64,000 nucleotides of DNA, from positions 124,001 to 188,000 of the forward strand of contig NZ_DOEH01000009.1 of assembly GCF_003533305.1 (NCBI RefSeq), in the 5' to 3' direction. The notes under the pieces were generated by a model. That model was not told the DNA's origin and did not search any database. It saw only the letters and a program-made list of their open reading frames with translations. The stretch's first letter is position 1. Every line of letters starts with the position of its first letter. The position numbers and the translations under genes were made by a program. This DNA comes from Providencia sp. (GTDB lineage Bacteria; Pseudomonadota; Gammaproteobacteria; Enterobacterales; Enterobacteriaceae). This document shows, piece after piece, positions 9,205 through 19,667 of this stretch.

Positions 9205-10947
9205 TTATAAATCTAATTGTGATTGAATTTTGGCTATTTCATCAACCCACTGTTGTTGCAATTGTGGTTTTTGATGTGCCAACTTACGTAGTTTATCTGT
9301 CTGTAATTTTTCTTCTAATATCAATAGTTGTTCTAATAATTCATCTTCATGAGAAACATGGCTTTCACTTATTTCTGTAATTAAGTTAAGCGAATTATCT
9401 GCAATGAGAATATTATTCGATTGATGAGATTGCTGCTCAATTTGCTGATATATATCATCAAGATTGAGGTACTCTTCCAAGCGATTATTATGGATATACC
9501 AAAATCGCTGACAACTATTTTCTATTAACCATTTATCATGACTGACGACTAATAAAGCCCCAGAAAACTGAGTAATTTGCTCACTTAGCGCTTCTTTACC
9601 TTCAAGATCAAGGTGGTTTGTCGGTTCATCGAGTAAGATCAATTCATATTGAGCAAGGCTGAGTCCAATAAAAAGTAATCTGGCGCGTTCACCGCCACTT
9701 AAAGTTGAGACTTTTTGCTGATGCCTGATATAGGGAAACCCTGCGCCAATTAAGGCCATTTTCCGTTGATCATCGGTTAATGGTGCAAAATTTCGCAATG
9801 CATCAAGTAAATTGTCATTGTCATTAAGCTGCGCTAATTGTTGGTCATAATAACCCGCACTAATTGCAGGATGAAATTTCAGTTGAGAACTATAACGTAG
9901 TTCTTGCTGATAATTTTGCCAAATTAATCGTAATAATGTTGATTTTCCACACCCATTAGCGCCAATAATAGCGATGTGATCGCCACTTTTTACTTGATGA
10001 AAACTTGTTGAAAATAAAGGTGTAGCATCAGGCGTTTTAATGCGTGCGTTATCGAATTCAAGCACTCTATTGGCGGGTATTGATTTGCCATTTAGCGCAA
10101 GTTTCCATTGATAACCCTCTGAAAGTTCAGTTTGTGCATCCTTCAAACGGTCAACTTGTTTTTCCATTTGCTTGGCTTTACTCGCCAGTCCTTCATTGTC
10201 ATACACGCGTCCCCAAATAGCTAAACGCTTTGCACTTGAGGCAACACGATCTATTTCCTTTTGCTCTGCTTGGTGACGATGCTCGTCAGCAGCATCTTTT
10301 TCAATTAATGCTTTACGAGCAGCACTGCAAGGCAGCCGATAAAAATGCAATGTTTTATCACGTAATATCCAAGTACAGTTTGTGACTTTATCGAGTAACG
10401 ATTGGTCATGAGAAACAAGGACAAAGCTGCCTTTCCATGACTGTAGGAAATTACCTAACCAAATCAGCGTTGGTAAATCCAAGTGATTACTGGGTTCATC
10501 AAGTAACAATAAATCCGGTTGAGAAATCAATGCACGGCCTAGCAACAAGCGGGTGTGTTGACCTCCACTGATTTCATTGGCTTTTTGTAACCATTGTTCA
10601 GAAGTAAAACCTAATTCAGATAACAGAACTTCAGCTCGCCAACGCTCTGATACCTTATCTTGTTCAGGCAATTTTTGTACTAATGCTTCAATTAATGTTA
10701 ATCCAATAATATCATCAGGTAAGTGCTGTTCAATATAGGCAGTTACACAATGGTTGGCATAGGTAATGCTGCCACTATTTGGTAATAATTGATGAGTGAT
10801 TAATTTTAAGAGAGTGCTTTTTCCGCTCCCGTTATGGCCAATTAAACCAATGCGATCACCTTGTTGCAAAGTGAATGTCATATCGTTTAATAGTGAACGA
10901 GTGGAAGTATCATAGTTCAATGATTTTACAGATAATAATGTGCTCAT
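9205..10947 (-). CDS. ABC-F family ATPase (ribosome-associated type)
   Basis: Soluble protein of 580 aa with two ABC ATPase domains and no membrane domain. Walker A GHNGSGKST near residue 38, signature SGGQHTR near 127 and Walker B LLLLDEPSNHLD near 146. In the second domain, Walker A GANGCGKST near 330, signature LSGGERARLL near 421 and LILLDEPTNHLD near 438. The charged linker (about 215-285) between the domains is the region that enters the ribosomal E site in ABC-F proteins, and a coiled, charged C-terminal tail follows. It is not clearly EttA, Uup, YbiT or YheS. The leader upstream suggests induction by ribosome stalling, so an antibiotic-protection role is possible but unproven. Confidence 0.87.
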   Translation of the reverse strand: MSTLLSVKSLNYDTSTRSLLNDMTFTLQQGDRIGLIGHNGSGKSTLLKLITHQLLPNSGSITYANHCVTAYIEQHLPDDIIGLTLIEALVQKLPEQDKVSERWRAEVLLSELGFTSEQWLQKANEISGGQHTRLLLGRALISQPDLLLLDEPSNHLDLPTLIWLGNFLQSWKGSFVLVSHDQSLLDKVTNCTWILRDKTLHFYRLPCSAARKALIEKDAADEHRHQAEQKEIDRVASSAKRLAIWGRVYDNEGLASKAKQMEKQVDRLKDAQTELSEGYQWKLALNGKSIPANRVLEFDNARIKTPDATPLFSTSFHQVKSGDHIAIIGANGCGKSTLLRLIWQNYQQELRYSSQLKFHPAISAGYYDQQLAQLNDNDNLLDALRNFAPLTDDQRKMALIGAGFPYIRHQQKVSTLSGGERARLLFIGLSLAQYELILLDEPTNHLDLEGKEALSEQITQFSGALLVVSHDKWLIENSCQRFWYIHNNRLEEYLNLDDIYQQIEQQSHQSNNILIADNSLNLITEISESHVSHEDELLEQLLILEEKLQTDKLRKLAHQKPQLQQQWVDEIAKIQSQLDL

Positions 10948-10964
10948 AGCTTACTCAAATTTTA

Positions 10965-11082
10965 GGCATAAAAATGCCAAGGTATCGTAATAACGATAAC
11001 CCAGTAAGCTGAGGAAGTTTCCTTTAGTTAGTGTCTTCGCTCAGGCAGGATTATCGCAGTATAAAACTGTGAAAGCCTGAGC
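10965..11082 (-). promoter_or_regulatory. ABC-F leader: hairpins of a probable attenuator
   Basis: Three hairpins on the minus strand between the leader ORF and the ABC-F start. H1: GCTCAGGC / GCCTGAGC (11075-11082 and 11039-11046), perfect 8 bp, overlapping the end of the leader ORF. H2: GGTTATCGT / ACGATACC with loop TATT (about 10981-11001). H3: GGCAT / ATGCC (10965-10978), 17 bases before the ABC-F ATG and close enough to affect its ribosome binding site. Because H1 includes the last codons of the leader ORF, a ribosome paused there would change folding. Confidence 0.6.
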
Positions 11083-11134
11083 TTTGACGATTGCCAAAGA
11101 AGTGTGAATATTCAATTAGATCACACAACAGCAT
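11051..11134 (-). CDS. 27-aa leader peptide of the ABC-F gene
   Basis: Short ORF with a full Shine-Dalgarno sequence AAGGAGG (11142-11148) 7 bases before its ATG, much stronger than that of the ABC-F gene itself. It encodes 27 aa (MLLCDLIEYS... ending SFILR) and stops 103 bases before the ABC-F ATG. Together with the hairpins that overlap its 3' end, this is the layout of a ribosome-stalling leader, as in known inducible ABC-F and erm genes. The inducer cannot be read from the sequence. Confidence 0.6.
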   Translation of the reverse strand: MLLCDLIEYSHFFGNRQSSGFHSFILR

Positions 11135-11177
11135 AGTTTAGCCTCCTTATTTTTAGGTTAAGTTGAACACTATTCTT

Positions 11178-11207
11178 ATCATAGCAAATGATATCTTTTT
11201 AATGCAA
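11178..11207 (-). promoter_or_regulatory. sigma-70 promoter of the ABC-F leader
   Basis: On the minus strand, TTGCAT (11207-11202), an 18-bp spacer and TATGAT (11183-11178), with TGC directly before the -10 giving an extended -10. The predicted start near 11171 gives a leader of about 225 nt and places the leader-peptide SD about 25 nt into the transcript. Confidence 0.6.
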
Positions 11208-11355
11208 TAGCTATAATTGCGTTGTTTATTATTGGTTTATTGATTGCTATAACTAATTCTAATAATGGATATATTTAAATGAATTATATTTCTACTGCTA
11301 GTGAAATCGATGATAGCTATTTAAAATTGGCGCTCAAACTACAAGAGATCAAAAA

Positions 11356-11832
11356 ATGAATATCGAAATAAAACCCGCTACTCTCGAAAATGCCACGTTA
11401 ATTTTGGAGATGATTATCGAGCTTGCTGATTATGAAAAAGCGCGCCATGAAGTAAAAGCAACGGTTGCGGACATTGAAAACTCACTGTTTGGCCCGAATT
11501 CAAAAACGGAAGCATTAATGTGCTATGTGGATGGGAAACCAGCCGGATACGCTGTTTTTTTTACAAGCTATTCAACATGGCTTGGTAATAATGGCATTTA
11601 TTTAGAAGATTTATATATTTCTCCTGACTTTCGTGGAACGGGAGCAGGAAAGACATTATTAAAACATATAGCAATACTAGCCTGTGAAAGAAAATGCCAG
11701 CGACTCGAATGGAGTGTATTGGATTGGAATCAACCTGCTATTGATTTCTACAAGAGCATTGGTGCAGAACCACAAGATGAATGGGTTCGTTATCGTATGG
11801 ATGAAAAAACAATCATTAGCTTTGCAAGTTAA
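11356..11832 (+). CDS. GNAT acetyltransferase, SSAT/thialysine acetyltransferase-like
   Basis: Acetyl-CoA-dependent N-acetyltransferase, 158 aa. The acetyl-CoA loop is visible in IYLEDLYISPDFRGTGAGKTLL (R-G-x-G-x-G/A at about 96-101), and the C-terminal VLDWNQPAIDFYKSIGA (about 128-144) is characteristic of the spermidine/spermine acetyltransferase and thialysine acetyltransferase group. The likely substrate is therefore a polyamine or a lysine-like side chain; this is inference from family. Own transcription unit, with a terminator downstream. A second protein of the same type lies at 58012-58470. Confidence 0.85.
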   Translation: MNIEIKPATLENATLILEMIIELADYEKARHEVKATVADIENSLFGPNSKTEALMCYVDGKPAGYAVFFTSYSTWLGNNGIYLEDLYISPDFRGTGAGKTLLKHIAILACERKCQRLEWSVLDWNQPAIDFYKSIGAEPQDEWVRYRMDEKTIISFAS

Positions 11833-11890
11833 GTATCAACTGAAATAAAGTCGGTTTATAATCCATACTAAATAGAAGCAATAAATTTAG

Positions 11891-11935
11891 ATAAAGTCAC
11901 TAATGTTATAATAATTATTGGCTTTATTTTTTGTT
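11891..11935 (+). terminator. terminator after the SSAT-like gene
   Basis: 14-nt arms ATAAAGTCACTAAT (11891-11904) and ATTATTGGCTTTAT (11914-11927), 13 of 14 positions paired (one G-U), then TTTTTTG. The following stretch to 12252 is AT-rich, has no ORF, and should contain the yhiI promoter. Confidence 0.75.
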
Positions 11936-12252
11936 TCTCCCTTCAAAGCTATACAATAAATGCCTTATATACTCTTTTATTTTTTTAATTTATTTTTTGT
12001 GATACATGCACTGTTACACCTAAGCAAAATTTTGATAAAATATCATTAAATTAGATAGATAGCTTTCTAGTAGCCTATAGGTGTTTTATTTTTAGGTTTG
12101 TGAAGAAAAATAATAATAATAAAAATTTCGAATTAAGTGATTATCCGTATCTATTTCATGCATAAACAGTCGTGTGGGTTTATTAATTCATCAGGTTAAT
12201 AGTCAAAACTATTTTGTTCGTTATTTTCTTCGTTGAATGGAAAAGGAATAGT

Positions 12253-13323
12253 ATGAAAATTAATAAGCAAAAAATATCTTTTTACATAGTTTTAATTTTA
12301 ATTATTGGTGCGGGTGGTCTTTATTACTGGAATGCCAATTCAGGAGGATTACCTTCCGGTTTTGCACAAAGTAACGGGCGAATCGAAGCCACTGAGATAG
12401 ATATTGCAACTAAAACTGCCGGTCGAATTGAAGTTATTACCGTAAAAGAAGGTGATTTTGTTAAAGAAGGGCAAGAACTTGCTCGAATGGATACTAGAGC
12501 CTTACAAGAGCAGTTACATGAGGTTCAAGCTCAGTTACGTCAAGCTATTAGTGCGGTGGTCACCGCAGAATCCAGTCTTATGCAACGAAAAAGCGAGAAA
12601 TTAGCTGCACAAGCCGTTGTTCGCCAACGAGAAGCGGAGCTTGATGCCGCACAAAAAAGGCTCAATCGTTCAAAAATACTGGTGAGAACTAATGCAGTGT
12701 CACAGCAACAGGTTGATGATGACACTGCACAAATGTTAGGTGCAAAAGCTGCATTAGAAGCATCTAAAGCTCAAGTTGCGGCATCGACAGCGGCAATTGA
12801 TTCTGCAAACGCGGGTATCGTACAAGCTAAAACTCGTGTTGAAGCCGCAACTGCAACCGAAAGACGTATAATTGCCGACTTAGAGGATAGTGTACTAAAA
12901 GCTCCGAGAAATGGGCGTATACAATATCGTGTAGCGGAGCCAGGTGAAGTGCTAGGCTCAGGTGGTCGGGTGCTTAATATGGTTGATTTAAGCGATGTCT
13001 ATATGACGTTTTTCTTACCTACAGAAGATGCAGGGAAGGTCGCTTTAGGGAGTGATGTACATATTATTTTAGATGCAGCGCCTAATATTGTGATCCCAGC
13101 GAAAGCGACTTTTGTAGCAAGTGTTGCACAATTTACCCCTAAAACTGTTGAAACACAGAATGAACGCTTAAAACTGATGTTCCGTGTTCGTGCGCGGATC
13201 TCTCCTGAATTATTAGAACAACACCTTGAATATGTTAAAACGGGTTTACCAGGAAAGGCGTATATCCGTTTAGATGCCAATGAACCATGGCCTGCTGACC
13301 TTGAGGTGAGATTACCACAATGA
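12253..13323 (+). CDS. yhiI: HlyD-family membrane fusion protein YhiI
   Basis: Periplasmic adaptor, 356 aa. One N-terminal membrane anchor ([15 protein letters not shown], about residues 12-26), then a lipoyl half-motif ([24 protein letters not shown]), a long alpha-helical hairpin (about 90-210, Ala/Gln/Glu-rich), the second half-motif ([20 protein letters not shown]) and a beta-barrel domain. The start is ATG 12253 with AAAAGGA 5 bases upstream; upstream in-frame codons lack a ribosome binding site. The last base pairs overlap the rbbA start (ATGA). In E. coli yhiI-rbbA-yhhJ form one operon, as here. Confidence 0.92.
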   Translation: MKINKQKISFYIVLILIIGAGGLYYWNANSGGLPSGFAQSNGRIEATEIDIATKTAGRIEVITVKEGDFVKEGQELARMDTRALQEQLHEVQAQLRQAISAVVTAESSLMQRKSEKLAAQAVVRQREAELDAAQKRLNRSKILVRTNAVSQQQVDDDTAQMLGAKAALEASKAQVAASTAAIDSANAGIVQAKTRVEAATATERRIIADLEDSVLKAPRNGRIQYRVAEPGEVLGSGGRVLNMVDLSDVYMTFFLPTEDAGKVALGSDVHIILDAAPNIVIPAKATFVASVAQFTPKTVETQNERLKLMFRVRARISPELLEQHLEYVKTGLPGKAYIRLDANEPWPADLEVRLPQ

Positions 13324-16076
13324 CCAACAAACTGATGGATGATGTGATAGTAGATATAAAGCATGTCAGCCAACATTATGGTGATAATTGTGCGTTGGAT
13401 GATATTGTACTTTCTATTCCTGCTAAAAAAATGGTTGGGTTAATTGGCCCTGATGGCGTGGGTAAATCTAGCCTAATTTCACTTATTGCAGGTGCTAGAG
13501 CTATTCAACAAGGTAGTGTGATTGTTCTCGATGGGGATATGAAGGATGAGGATCATCGTCGAGCTGTTTGCCCCCGTATCGCCTATATGCCCCAAGGTTT
13601 GGGTAAAAATCTTTACCATACGTTATCTGTTTATGAAAACGTAGATTTCTTTGGGCGATTATTTGGTCAATCCAAAGAAGAACGTGAATATCGGATACAG
13701 GATTTATTAGAGAGCACTGGCCTAGCGCCTTTTAAAGATAGACCGGCGGGCAAGCTTTCTGGTGGTATGAAACAAAAGCTCGGGTTATGTTGTGCCTTAA
13801 TTCATGATCCAGATTTATTAATTTTAGATGAACCCACTACCGGTGTTGATCCACTATCTCGTGCGCAATTTTGGGATTTAATTGACCGAATTCGTGAACG
13901 TCAAACTAATATGAGTGTATTGGTGGCAACAGCTTATATGGAAGAAGCTGAGCGCTTTGATTGGTTAGTCGCGATGGATGATGGAAAAATTTTAGCGACG
14001 GGGCACGCCTCAGAGCTTAAAGCTCAAACTGCTTGTGACGATCTTGAGGCTGCTTTTATTGCGCTATTGCCTGAAGAAAAACGTAGTGGCCATAAAGAAG
14101 TCGTTATTCCGCCTCGTGATACCTCAAAAGATGATGTTATTGCCATTGAAGCGCAAGATTTAACTATGCGCTTTGGACAATTCGTGGCGGTTGATCACGT
14201 TAATTTTAAAATCCCGAAAGGGGAAATATTTGGTTTTCTTGGTTCTAATGGTTGTGGTAAATCAACCACCATGAAGATGTTAACGGGCCTTTTGCCTGCA
14301 AGTGAAGGGCAAGCTTGGTTATTTGGTCAAGAAATTGACCCAAAAGATATCGAAACACGCAAACGCGTAGGCTATATGTCACAGGCGTTTTCGCTTTATA
14401 GCGAATTAACTGTTGAGCAAAACCTTGAATTGCATGCGAAACTTTTTCACATTCCAGAAGCGCAAATAAAACAACGTTTAGATGAAATGTGTCAGCGATT
14501 CGAACTTAATGACGTACGCGATACAATGCCTGATGACCTGCCATTAGGTATTCGCCAGCGTTTATCTCTCGCCGTTGCGGTGATCCATAAACCCGAAATG
14601 TTAATTCTTGATGAGCCAACATCTGGGGTAGACCCCGTAGCGCGGGATATGTTCTGGAATTTAATGGTTGATTTATCAAGAAGTGACGGTGTCACAATTT
14701 TTATATCAACCCACTTTATGAACGAAGCGGAGCGCTGTGACCGTATTTCACTGATGCATGCAGGGAAAGTACTCGATTGTGATACCCCTGATAATTTGAT
14801 TAAAAAACGGGGGCTTGAAACACTTGAAGATACCTTTATTGCTTACCTACAAGATGCTGTTGGTGATGCGGGGGCAGTGCAAGATAGTGCACCAGAGTTT
14901 CATGTTGACCCTGCATTAAAAGATAATGCCACGGAAGCATTAAAAAAACGGTTCAGTTTCCGCCGTCTGTTTAGCTATACAATCCGAGAAGGTATGGAAT
15001 TACGTCGTGACCCTGTGCGTTCGACGCTTGCATTGCTCGGTACCGTTATTCTGATGTTTATTATGGGGTATGGTATTAGCATGGACGTGGAAAATTTACG
15101 ATTCGCTGTGCTCGACCGTGACCAAACGGGACTTAGTCAAGGCTATACCCTTAATCTTGCGGGTTCTCGCTATTTTATCGAGCAACCACCAATTCAAGAT
15201 TACGAGCAATTAGAATCAGGCATGCGCAGTGGACAGATTACTGTTGCCATTGAAATTCCACCTAACTTTGCTCGTGATGTTGCAAGAGGAACGCCAGTTA
15301 AAATAGGGGTTTGGATTGATGGTGCGATGCCAAATCGCGCAGAAACTGTGCGTGGTTATGTGCAGGCGATGCATCTGGCATGGTTAAGTACCATGGCGGC
15401 CCGTCAGCCTGCGGGCGTTGCGGGTACACCTGTCATTGATATTGAAACCCGTTATCGTTATAACCCAGATGTGCGAAGCCTACCTGCTATTGTACCTGCG
15501 GTTATACCGTTGTTGTTAATGATGATCCCTGCGATGCTTAGTGCTCTCAGTGTAGTGCGTGAAAAAGAGCTCGGCTCTATTATTAACTTATATGTAACCC
15601 CGATCACCAAATTAGAGTTTTTACTTGGAAAACAATTACCTTACATTGTGCTTGGGATGTTTAACTTTGTCCTACTATGTATTCTCTCGGTCTATTTTTT
15701 TGGTGTTGAATTTAAAGGTAGCTTTTTAACTTTATCTCTAGCTGCATTTCTTTATATCACTATTGCAACAGGAATTGGCTTGTTGATTTCATGTTTTATG
15801 AAAAGCCAAATTGCAGCAATATTCGGGACATCAATTATTACTTTGATCCCTGCAACTCAGTTCTCAGGAATGATTGATCCGGTATCATCACTTGAGGGTA
15901 TTGGTAGATGGGTTGGTATGATATATCCGACATCCCACTTTTTAACTATCACAAGAGGTACTTTCTCAAAAGGTCTCAATTTATTTGATCTACAGGCATC
16001 GTTTATTCCACTATTGATTACGATCCCACTTGTGATAGGCCTGAGTGTTTACTTCCTGAAAAAACAGGAGTCTTAG
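13320..16076 (+). CDS. rbbA: RbbA: two ABC ATPase domains fused to an ABC-2 membrane domain
   Basis: 918 aa, the length of E. coli RbbA (YhiH). Two ATPase cores: Walker [10 protein letters not shown] near residue 43, signature [10 protein letters not shown] near 142, Walker [13 protein letters not shown] near 163; then GSNGCGKST near 308 and [16 protein letters not shown] near 427, with a degenerate signature ([11 protein letters not shown]). The C-terminal third is an ABC-2 type permease half with about six membrane segments. RbbA is described as a ribosome-associated ATPase that affects tRNA release, but its membrane half and its partners YhiI and YhhJ look like an exporter; both readings are kept. 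Start overlaps the yhiI stop (ATGA). Confidence 0.94.
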   Translation: MTNKLMDDVIVDIKHVSQHYGDNCALDDIVLSIPAKKMVGLIGPDGVGKSSLISLIAGARAIQQGSVIVLDGDMKDEDHRRAVCPRIAYMPQGLGKNLYHTLSVYENVDFFGRLFGQSKEEREYRIQDLLESTGLAPFKDRPAGKLSGGMKQKLGLCCALIHDPDLLILDEPTTGVDPLSRAQFWDLIDRIRERQTNMSVLVATAYMEEAERFDWLVAMDDGKILATGHASELKAQTACDDLEAAFIALLPEEKRSGHKEVVIPPRDTSKDDVIAIEAQDLTMRFGQFVAVDHVNFKIPKGEIFGFLGSNGCGKSTTMKMLTGLLPASEGQAWLFGQEIDPKDIETRKRVGYMSQAFSLYSELTVEQNLELHAKLFHIPEAQIKQRLDEMCQRFELNDVRDTMPDDLPLGIRQRLSLAVAVIHKPEMLILDEPTSGVDPVARDMFWNLMVDLSRSDGVTIFISTHFMNEAERCDRISLMHAGKVLDCDTPDNLIKKRGLETLEDTFIAYLQDAVGDAGAVQDSAPEFHVDPALKDNATEALKKRFSFRRLFSYTIREGMELRRDPVRSTLALLGTVILMFIMGYGISMDVENLRFAVLDRDQTGLSQGYTLNLAGSRYFIEQPPIQDYEQLESGMRSGQITVAIEIPPNFARDVARGTPVKIGVWIDGAMPNRAETVRGYVQAMHLAWLSTMAARQPAGVAGTPVIDIETRYRYNPDVRSLPAIVPAVIPLLLMMIPAMLSALSVVREKELGSIINLYVTPITKLEFLLGKQLPYIVLGMFNFVLLCILSVYFFGVEFKGSFLTLSLAAFLYITIATGIGLLISCFMKSQIAAIFGTSIITLIPATQFSGMIDPVSSLEGIGRWVGMIYPTSHFLTITRGTFSKGLNLFDLQASFIPLLITIPLVIGLSVYFLKKQES

Positions 16077-16078
16077 TG

Positions 16079-17206
16079 ATGATGCGTAAAATACAAAATA
16101 TTTTAAATCTGGGTATTAAGGAATTACGTAGTTTGGGACGAGATAAAGCCATGTTAGGGCTGATTGTATTTGCTTTCACGGTTTCTATTTACTCATCAGC
16201 AACGGTGACGCCAGGCTCGTTGCATAATGCACCTATCGCGATTGCTGATCAGGATAAGTCTCAGTTATCGAATCGAATTATTAATAGTTTTTATGCACCT
16301 TATTTTTTACCTCCCGCGGATATTACGCCTAATCAAATTGATGAATTGCTTAATAGCGGTACTTATACTTTTGCACTTGATATTCCGCCCAATTTTCAAC
16401 GAGATGTATTAGCTGGGCGTCATCCTGCAATACAAGTAAATATTGATGCAACGCGGATGAGTCAGGCATTTTTAGGCAATAGCTATATTCAAAACATTAC
16501 GTTAGGTGAAGTAAATGAATTTTTAGCCAAGTCGCGCAGTAATGCCAGTTTGCCTGTTGATCTTGAGGTTCGTATGCGTTTCAATCCAAACCTAACGCAG
16601 TCTTGGTTTGGATCAGTGATGGCCATCATCAATAATATCACCATGCTTTCTATTGTACTGACGGGGGCTGCGTTAATTCGTGAGCGTGAGCACGGTACAG
16701 TTGAACACTTGATGGTAATGCCTTTGACACCTTTTGAAATCATGATGTCTAAAATTTGGTCGATGGGATTAGTGGTATTAGTCGCTTCGGGAGTTTCATT
16801 ACTTTTAGTTGTGAAAACTTTACTTCAAGTGCCAATCGAAGGCTCAATACTATTGTTTATGTGTGGTGTGGCATTAAGTTTATTTGCTACAACATCTATC
16901 GGTATTTTTATGGGAACCATTGCACGCTCAATGCCACAGTTTGGTTTATTAATGATACTGGTATTGTTACCATTAAATATGCTTTCCGGTGGAATGACCG
17001 CTCGTGAAAGTATGCCGCAGCTAGTGCAAGATATTATGCAAACAATGCCAACGACCCACTTTGTTAGTTTGGCGCAAGCTATATTGTATCGAGGCGCTGG
17101 TTTTCAAATCGTGTGGCCCCAGTTTATTGTTCTGATGGTTATTGGTAGTGTGTTTTTTGGTCTTGCATTGATTCGCTTCCGAAAAACTATCGCAACTATG
17201 GCTTAG
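16079..17206 (+). CDS. yhhJ: ABC-2 type permease YhhJ
   Basis: Inner-membrane permease, about 375 aa. N-terminal membrane helix (AMLGLIVFAFTVSIY), a large extracytoplasmic domain (about 50-170) and five to six C-terminal helices with the ALIREREHGTVEHLMVMPL motif of ABC-2 permeases. It pairs with the membrane half of RbbA and the adaptor YhiI to make a plausible tripartite export complex. CAGGAG at 16065-16070 serves ATG 16079 (8 bases) better than the GTG at 16076 that overlaps the rbbA stop; either start is possible. Confidence 0.92.
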   Translation: MMRKIQNILNLGIKELRSLGRDKAMLGLIVFAFTVSIYSSATVTPGSLHNAPIAIADQDKSQLSNRIINSFYAPYFLPPADITPNQIDELLNSGTYTFALDIPPNFQRDVLAGRHPAIQVNIDATRMSQAFLGNSYIQNITLGEVNEFLAKSRSNASLPVDLEVRMRFNPNLTQSWFGSVMAIINNITMLSIVLTGAALIREREHGTVEHLMVMPLTPFEIMMSKIWSMGLVVLVASGVSLLLVVKTLLQVPIEGSILLFMCGVALSLFATTSIGIFMGTIARSMPQFGLLMILVLLPLNMLSGGMTARESMPQLVQDIMQTMPTTHFVSLAQAILYRGAGFQIVWPQFIVLMVIGSVFFGLALIRFRKTIATMA

Positions 17207-17216
17207 TAAAAATTAA

Positions 17217-17249
17217 AAAGCGCTTGCTGAATGTTACTGTAAGCGCTTT
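17217..17249 (+). terminator. hairpin after yhhJ
   Basis: Perfect 9-bp stem AAAGCGCTT (17217-17225) / AAGCGCTTT (17241-17249) with a 15-nt loop, directly after the yhhJ stop. The tract after it (ACCTTCG) is not T-rich, so termination may be weak or factor-assisted. Confidence 0.55.
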
Positions 17250-17298
17250 ACCTTCGCATATAATATTAATATAAAACCTATCAATTAATATTTATTGA

Positions 17299-17335
17299 TT
17301 CGGTTCTACCTATCAAATCAATAGTACCTACTGAT
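17299..17335 (+). promoter_or_regulatory. OxyR-like binding site and promoter of ahpCF
   Basis: CTAT (17310-17313), a 7-base spacer and ATAG (17321-17324) match the central two tetranucleotides of the OxyR motif (ATAG-N7-CTAT-N7-ATAG-N7-CTAT). The outer two are degenerate (TTCG and TGAT). A TATAAA at 17350-17355 could be the -10, placing the site over the -35 region as expected for OxyR activation. ahpC is a classical OxyR target. Confidence 0.55.
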
Positions 17336-17392
17336 TGGATTAAGATGCTTATAAACAGTAACTTAATAGGCAACCCAACAGGAGGACTTCAA

Positions 17393-17956
17393 ATGTCACT
17401 AATTAATACAAAAATCAAACCATTCTCAAACCAAGCATTTAAAAATGGTGAATTCATTTCAGTTACTGAAAAAGATATTGAAGGTAAATGGAGTGTGTTT
17501 TTCTTTTATCCAGCTGATTTTACCTTTGTCTGCCCGACAGAACTTGGTGATGTTGCTGATCATTATGATGAATTACAAAAATTAGGTGTTGATGTTTATT
17601 CTGTATCTACTGATACCCACTTTACTCATAAAGCATGGCATTCAAGCTCAGACACTATCGGTAAAATCAAATATGCAATGATCGGAGACCCAACAGGTGC
17701 ATTAACACGTAATTTTGAAAACATGCGTGAAGATGAGGGCCTAGCTGACCGTGCTACTTTCGTTGTTGACCCTGAAGGTATTATTCAAGCAATTGAAATC
17801 ACAGCTGAAGGCATTGGTCGTGATGCATCAGATTTACTGCGTAAAATAAAAGCAGCTCAATATGTTGCAAGCCACCCAGGCGAAGTTTGTCCTGCTAAAT
17901 GGAAGGAAGGTGAAGCGACTCTGTCTCCATCTTTAGATTTAGTCGGTAAAATCTAA
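17393..17956 (+). CDS. ahpC: alkyl hydroperoxide reductase subunit C (2-Cys peroxiredoxin)
   Basis: Cytoplasmic peroxiredoxin, 187 aa as in E. coli. It reduces H2O2 and organic peroxides and is recycled by AhpF. The peroxidatic Cys47 lies in [11 protein letters not shown] and the resolving cysteine near 166 in [10 protein letters not shown]. The start at 17393 ([11 protein letters not shown]) has AGGAGGA 6 bases upstream; the in-frame upstream extension from 17345 lacks homology and is rejected. First gene of ahpC-ahpF, with an OxyR-like site upstream. Confidence 0.98.
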   Translation: MSLINTKIKPFSNQAFKNGEFISVTEKDIEGKWSVFFFYPADFTFVCPTELGDVADHYDELQKLGVDVYSVSTDTHFTHKAWHSSSDTIGKIKYAMIGDPTGALTRNFENMREDEGLADRATFVVDPEGIIQAIEITAEGIGRDASDLLRKIKAAQYVASHPGEVCPAKWKEGEATLSPSLDLVGKI

Positions 17957-17996
17957 TTCGTTGATAAATCTATTCATAGATTAGTAATACGATAAT

Positions 17997-18067
17997 GCAA
18001 ATTGTAGGTAAGTGATAGTGATTATTAAGACACCTGCAATTTGCTATCTGACGGGTATATGTACCCG
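17997..18067 (+). promoter_or_regulatory. two hairpins in the ahpC-ahpF gap
   Basis: Hairpin 1: GCAAATTGTAGGT (17997-18009) / ACCTGCAATTTGC (18032-18044), 13 bp with one G-U pair. Hairpin 2: CGGGTA (18052-18057) / TACCCG (18062-18067) with a TATG loop. Neither has a U-tract of terminator type. In this position they may stabilise the ahpC end or reduce read-through, so that more AhpC than AhpF is made. Confidence 0.55.
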
Positions 18068-18092
18068 ATTTTATCATTAAAAAGGGAATTAC

Positions 18093-19667
18093 ATGCTCGA
18101 TAATAATTTACAGGCTCAATTGAAAGTCTATTTAGAAAAACTCACTAAGCCATTAGAGTTAGTTGCCAATTTAGATGACAGCAATAAATCAAATGAAATA
18201 AAACAATTAATTGAACAAATTGCAGCGTTATCAGACAAAATTAGTGTACGCATTGAACATAATAATTCATTAAGAATGCAATCTTTCTTAATTACCAACC
18301 CAGGTGTAGACCGCGGTGTACGTTTTGCCGGCTCGCCATTAGGACACGAATTTACATCTCTTGTGCTCGCATTATTGCAAGTGGGTGGACATCCATCTAA
18401 AGAAGCACAAGAGTTATTGGAACAAATTGAAGCCCTCGAGGGTGAGTTCCATTTTGAAACATACTATTCATTATCATGTCATAATTGCCCAGATGTTGTA
18501 CAAGCTCTTAATTTAATGGCTATTTTGAATCCCAAGATCAGCCATACGGCTATCGATGGCGGGCTTTTTCAAAATGAAATTGAAGAGCGAAATGTGATGG
18601 GTGTACCAGCTGTTTACTTAAATGGTAAGGAGTTTGGTCAAGGCCGTATGACTTTAAGTGAGATTGTGAGTAAAGTTGATACTAATGCTGATTTACGTGC
18701 AGCTAAATCATTGACTGAACGTGAGCCATATGAAGTTCTGATCATCGGGAGTGGCCCTGCTGGCGCATCAGCGGCAATTTATACGGCACGTAAAGGTATT
18801 CGCACCGGTGTTATTGGTGAGCGTTTCGGTGGTCAAGTCATGGATACCGTTGATATCGAAAATTATATTTCTGTGATTAAAACAGAAGGTGCAACATTTG
18901 CGGGAGCGCTTAAAAATCACGTTGATAACTATGATGTGGATATTATTGATGGCCAGTCGGTGACTAAATTAATACCGGCAGAGAAAGAAGGCGGTTTACA
19001 TCAAATAGAAACGGCTTCTGGCGGAGTTTTAAAATCACGCAGCATTATTATTTCAACGGGTGCACGCTGGAGAAATATGGGTGTACCGGGCGAACAAGAA
19101 TATCGTACCAAAGGGATCACATTCTGCCCGCATTGTGATGGCCCATTATTTAAAGGTAAACGTGTTGCTGTTATTGGCGGTGGTAACTCAGGAATTGAAG
19201 CCGCTATCGATTTAGCAGGTATTGTTGAGCACGTGACAGTATTAGAATTTGCACCTGAACTTAAAGCTGATGCTGTTTTACAGCACAAAGCCCGCAGCAT
19301 GAAAAATGTAGAGATCATCTTGAATGCACAGACCTTAGAAGTAAAGGGTGATGGTAGCAAGATGACGAGTTTAGAATATAAAAATCGTGCAGATGAAAGT
19401 GTTCATTCTTTAGCGGTCGCAGGTGCATTTGTACAAATCGGTTTATTGCCAAATACCAATTGGTTAGGTGATACGATTACTCGTAACCGTATGGGCGAAA
19501 TTGAAGTTGATGCTCGCGGTGAAACGAATATCAAAGGTATTTTTGCCGCTGGCGACTGTACCACTGTGCCTTACAAACAAATCATCATTTCAGCCGGAGA
19601 AGGTGCAAAAGCCGCACTTAGCGCCTTTGATTACCTAATCCGCACAAGTACCAGAACCGCTGAATAG
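18093..19667 (+). CDS. ahpF: alkyl hydroperoxide reductase subunit F
   Basis: Flavoprotein disulfide reductase, 524 aa, that passes electrons from NADH to AhpC. N-terminal tandem thioredoxin-like domain with redox CHNC near residues 130-133, FAD motif [17 protein letters not shown] near 219, second redox pair CPHC near 346, NADH motif [10 protein letters not shown] near 361 and the C-terminal AAGDC FAD motif near 487. The ribosome binding site is AAAGGGAA upstream of the ATG. The last 18 codons and the terminator form the left attachment repeat of the prophage, yet the gene is intact. Confidence 0.98.
   Translation: MLDNNLQAQLKVYLEKLTKPLELVANLDDSNKSNEIKQLIEQIAALSDKISVRIEHNNSLRMQSFLITNPGVDRGVRFAGSPLGHEFTSLVLALLQVGGHPSKEAQELLEQIEALEGEFHFETYYSLSCHNCPDVVQALNLMAILNPKISHTAIDGGLFQNEIEERNVMGVPAVYLNGKEFGQGRMTLSEIVSKVDTNADLRAAKSLTEREPYEVLIIGSGPAGASAAIYTARKGIRTGVIGERFGGQVMDTVDIENYISVIKTEGATFAGALKNHVDNYDVDIIDGQSVTKLIPAEKEGGLHQIETASGGVLKSRSIIISTGARWRNMGVPGEQEYRTKGITFCPHCDGPLFKGKRVAVIGGGNSGIEAAIDLAGIVEHVTVLEFAPELKADAVLQHKARSMKNVEIILNAQTLEVKGDGSKMTSLEYKNRADESVHSLAVAGAFVQIGLLPNTNWLGDTITRNRMGEIEVDARGETNIKGIFAAGDCTTVPYKQIIISAGEGAKAALSAFDYLIRTSTRTAE

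Noticed and set aside
12999..13376. 125-codon minus-strand ORF across the yhiI-rbbA junction
   Set aside because: Antisense to two well-identified genes that overlap by ATGA; no support of its own.
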